Positions 4,221 through 5,679 of a stretch of 5,679 nt of DNA are shown piece by piece. The notes beneath the pieces were generated by a model. The model was not told where the DNA came from, made no database searches, and worked only from the letters and a program-made list of their open reading frames with translations. How positions within the stretch are numbered: the stretch's first letter is position 1; the number at the start of each line of letters is the position of its first letter. The position numbers were made by a program, and so were the translations under genes. The stretch is taken from assembly GCA_028693885.1 (NCBI GenBank), contig JAQUUM010000092.1:1-5679 (forward strand), given 5' to 3'. Origin of the DNA: Bacilli bacterium (GTDB taxonomy: Bacteria; Bacillota_I; Bacilli_A; ML615J-28; CAG-698).

Positions 4221-5387
4221 ATGTTGTTAAATTATTCTGTTAAAGGTTACAAAGTTTTTTATGATGAAGTAACATTTTCTATGGTTGCTGATAATTATAT
4301 TAAAAAAAATCAGGATAATCTTATAAAGGGAGTAGCTGGTAAATATGATTTGGTAAAAAGTTCTTTGATTTATGGTCCCAATAATACAGGTAAATCATGC
4401 TTTTTAGAATCATTTAAATTTTTCTTAGGCATTTTAAAAGATAAAAAAATATCATTTAAAAAATATGATAAAAATATATTTTACAAAGAAGAAATGCCAA
4501 TGGAGTTTAAAGTTGAGTTTGCTATTGAGAATCAAATTTATTGTTACGAATTATCATTTACAGAAAAAAAAGTTGTGCAAGAAGTATTGAAAAAAAATAA
4601 TGCGAATATTTTTGATAGAGAAAATAGAGATAAAGTAGCCAAAATCATATTTGAAAATTTAGGCGAAAGACCTGAAGAATTATTTCTAAATTTCTTACCT
4701 AAAGAATATTTTGGTGATTTGAATTATATTAATAATTTTATTAATAGTTTTGAATTTCTTGAGACTGCTAAGAGTAGGTATGGAGTAAACACCAGTAAAA
4801 TGTTAGAAGGCAACAATTTTATAGTAATTAATGAGATCATTAAAAAGTTAGATTTACATATAGAATCATTAATTGATAATAGTGAAGTAGTTGAAAATTT
4901 GAAAAAAGATGAGACAATTGATGATAGTTTATTAGAGAGGTTGAAAATATTTACAAAATATAATTTTAAAGGTATTGAAGAAGTTTTACCTTTTGGTTTA
5001 ATTGACTCTATGGGAACAATTCAAATTACTAATTTAATTTATACTTTTTTATCAGCAATTAAGAATAACAAAATTTTGATTATTGATGAAATTGAAACAA
5101 GTTTGCATACTCTTATCACTAAATCTTTAATTTCTTATTATAATTCACATAATAATACATCATCACAATTAATTGCAACTTCCCATGATTTATTATTATT
5201 AGATGATAAATATTTACTAAGAAAAGATCAAATTTGGTTTGTACATAAGGATGAAAATGGGAACTACTTGTATTGTTTAAATGACTTCAAAGATAATAGT
5301 GAAACAGATCCTAGAGGCAATGTGATGAAAAAATATTTGAAAGGTCTTTTTGGGGCTTTACCAGAACCAAAATGGTTTAGTGAATAA
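4221..5387 (+). CDS. AAA15/ABC-type ATPase, RloA/AbiLi-like, probable defence component
   Basis: The 388-residue protein (start at 4221, chosen from RBS and promoter position) has the plan of COG1106 ATPases, which act with nuclease partners in phage defence. The N-terminus MLLNYSVKGYKVFYDEVTFSMVA matches the family opening in which the protein faces the message 'F-xx-E-xx-S-M-A'. Walker A is GPNNTGKS (52-59). A long helical insertion of more than 200 residues follows. A signature-like SMGT lies at 263-266, Walker B is ILIIDE (285-290, with catalytic Glu290), and the switch histidine is in TSHD (320-323). The C-terminal KKYLKGLFGALPEP resembles the YLxGxFGxxP ending of RloA-type proteins. No transmembrane segment is seen. 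The stop overlaps the start of the TOPRIM gene (TAATG), so the two are translationally coupled and probably form a complex. ATPase identity is firm; defence function rests on family and partner. The substrate that triggers it is unknown. Confidence 0.87.
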   Translation: MLLNYSVKGYKVFYDEVTFSMVADNYIKKNQDNLIKGVAGKYDLVKSSLIYGPNNTGKSCFLESFKFFLGILKDKKISFKKYDKNIFYKEEMPMEFKVEFAIENQIYCYELSFTEKKVVQEVLKKNNANIFDRENRDKVAKIIFENLGERPEELFLNFLPKEYFGDLNYINNFINSFEFLETAKSRYGVNTSKMLEGNNFIVINEIIKKLDLHIESLIDNSEVVENLKKDETIDDSLLERLKIFTKYNFKGIEEVLPFGLIDSMGTIQITNLIYTFLSAIKNNKILIIDEIETSLHTLITKSLISYYNSHNNTSSQLIATSHDLLLLDDKYLLRKDQIWFVHKDENGNYLYCLNDFKDNSETDPRGNVMKKYLKGLFGALPEPKWFSE

Positions 5388-5679
5388 TGAAGAGAAATCC
5401 TAATATTCCAAAATATAAGGAGAAATTGTATATTGTTTGTGAAGGAGTAGGCGACAAGATTTATCTAGATAAAATATTTTCTTTATATGAAAGTAAATAT
5501 GATATTAAAGTAATTCCAAGTGGAGGAAAAAATAAAATAATAGATAAACTAAGAGAGGTATTGATACTACATCCACACAATAAATGTTTTATTTTTGTTG
5601 ATACAGATACTGAAGGAATAAAGGCACTTGAAAATTATAAAAAGCAAATGATCCAAGATGAAATTCCTTGTACCAATAA
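5387..5679 (+). CDS. TOPRIM-domain protein (RloB/AbiLii- or DUF4435-like), cut by window end
   Basis: Only the first 97 residues are in the window. The ATG overlaps the ATPase stop in TAATG and has no strong Shine-Dalgarno of its own, so it probably depends on reinitiation. The visible part looks like the first half of a TOPRIM fold, the metal-dependent catalytic domain of topoisomerases, primases and OLD-type nucleases. LYIVCEGVGDKIYLDKIF supplies the strand with catalytic Glu19-Gly20, VIPSGGKNKIIDKL resembles the glycine-containing second element, and CFIFVDTDTEG carries the metal-binding pair Asp72 and Asp74. The order and spacing suit small stand-alone TOPRIM effectors paired with an ATPase. 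The frame has no stop to the last base, so the gene is truncated by the window, not broken. RloB/AbiLii, PARIS AriB-like and other OLD-type partners remain possible. Nuclease activity is inferred from the residues. Confidence 0.8.
   Translation, partial: MKRNPNIPKYKEKLYIVCEGVGDKIYLDKIFSLYESKYDIKVIPSGGKNKIIDKLREVLILHPHNKCFIFVDTDTEGIKALENYKKQMIQDEIPCTN

Noticed and set aside
2554..5679. CRISPR array or tandem repeat array
   Set aside because: No regularly spaced repeat was found; the only repeats are short inverted repeats and one 10-base pair of direct repeats.

Overview
The window is AT-rich DNA from a low-GC Gram-positive (Bacillota-type) bacterium. The evidence is strong GGAG-type ribosome binding sites, TTGACA/TATAAT-type promoters, hairpin-plus-T-tract terminators, the linked genes rnr, smpB and ssrA, and a tmRNA whose region around the resume codon resembles the Bacillus form. 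UGA is used as a stop: rnr ends in TGA, the next in-frame triplets include further TGAs, and visible tryptophans are TGG. That argues against the Mycoplasma/Spiroplasma code.

Bases 1-2553 are a core trans-translation and RNA-decay block on the + strand. The 3' two thirds of rnr (RNase R, N-terminus outside the window) overlaps smpB by 44 bases. smpB overlaps a small zinc-ribbon/two-helix membrane protein gene by one base (TAATG). The last codon and stop of that gene lie inside the 5' acceptor strand of ssrA. ssrA has its own extended -10 promoter, located inside the membrane-protein gene. The three recognised products work together: tmRNA and SmpB rescue stalled ribosomes and tag the nascent peptide, and RNase R degrades the defective mRNA. 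The predicted encoded tag is GTQNLAFAA after the tRNA-borne alanine. It ends in Phe-Ala-Ala rather than the usual Leu-Ala-Ala.

Bases 2554-2938 contain no gene. They hold a structured 3' trailer of ssrA, a good intrinsic terminator, a short segment resembling the reverse complement of a tRNA 3' end, a 10-base direct repeat, and several inverted repeats that could be operators. The 3' side of ssrA is a well-known integration site for genomic islands, and the genes beyond look accessory.

Bases 2939-4070 are a monocistronic unit: a strong RBS, a 363-residue XRE-type regulator with a long helical C-terminal region, and an intrinsic terminator.

Bases 4071-5679 hold a second unit. Two candidate promoters flank or overlap a perfect 12+12-base inverted repeat with an all-T loop. 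They drive an ABC/AAA15-type ATPase (COG1106, RloA/AbiLi-like by its motifs), which overlaps by one base (TAATG) with a gene cut off by the window end. The visible 97 residues of that last gene carry a TOPRIM signature: Glu19 in CEG, then Asp72-x-Asp74. An ATPase paired with a TOPRIM nuclease is the layout of several anti-phage systems (OLD/Gabija-like, AbiL, PARIS), so this is probably a defence module placed downstream of ssrA. The exact family cannot be settled without the rest of the last gene.
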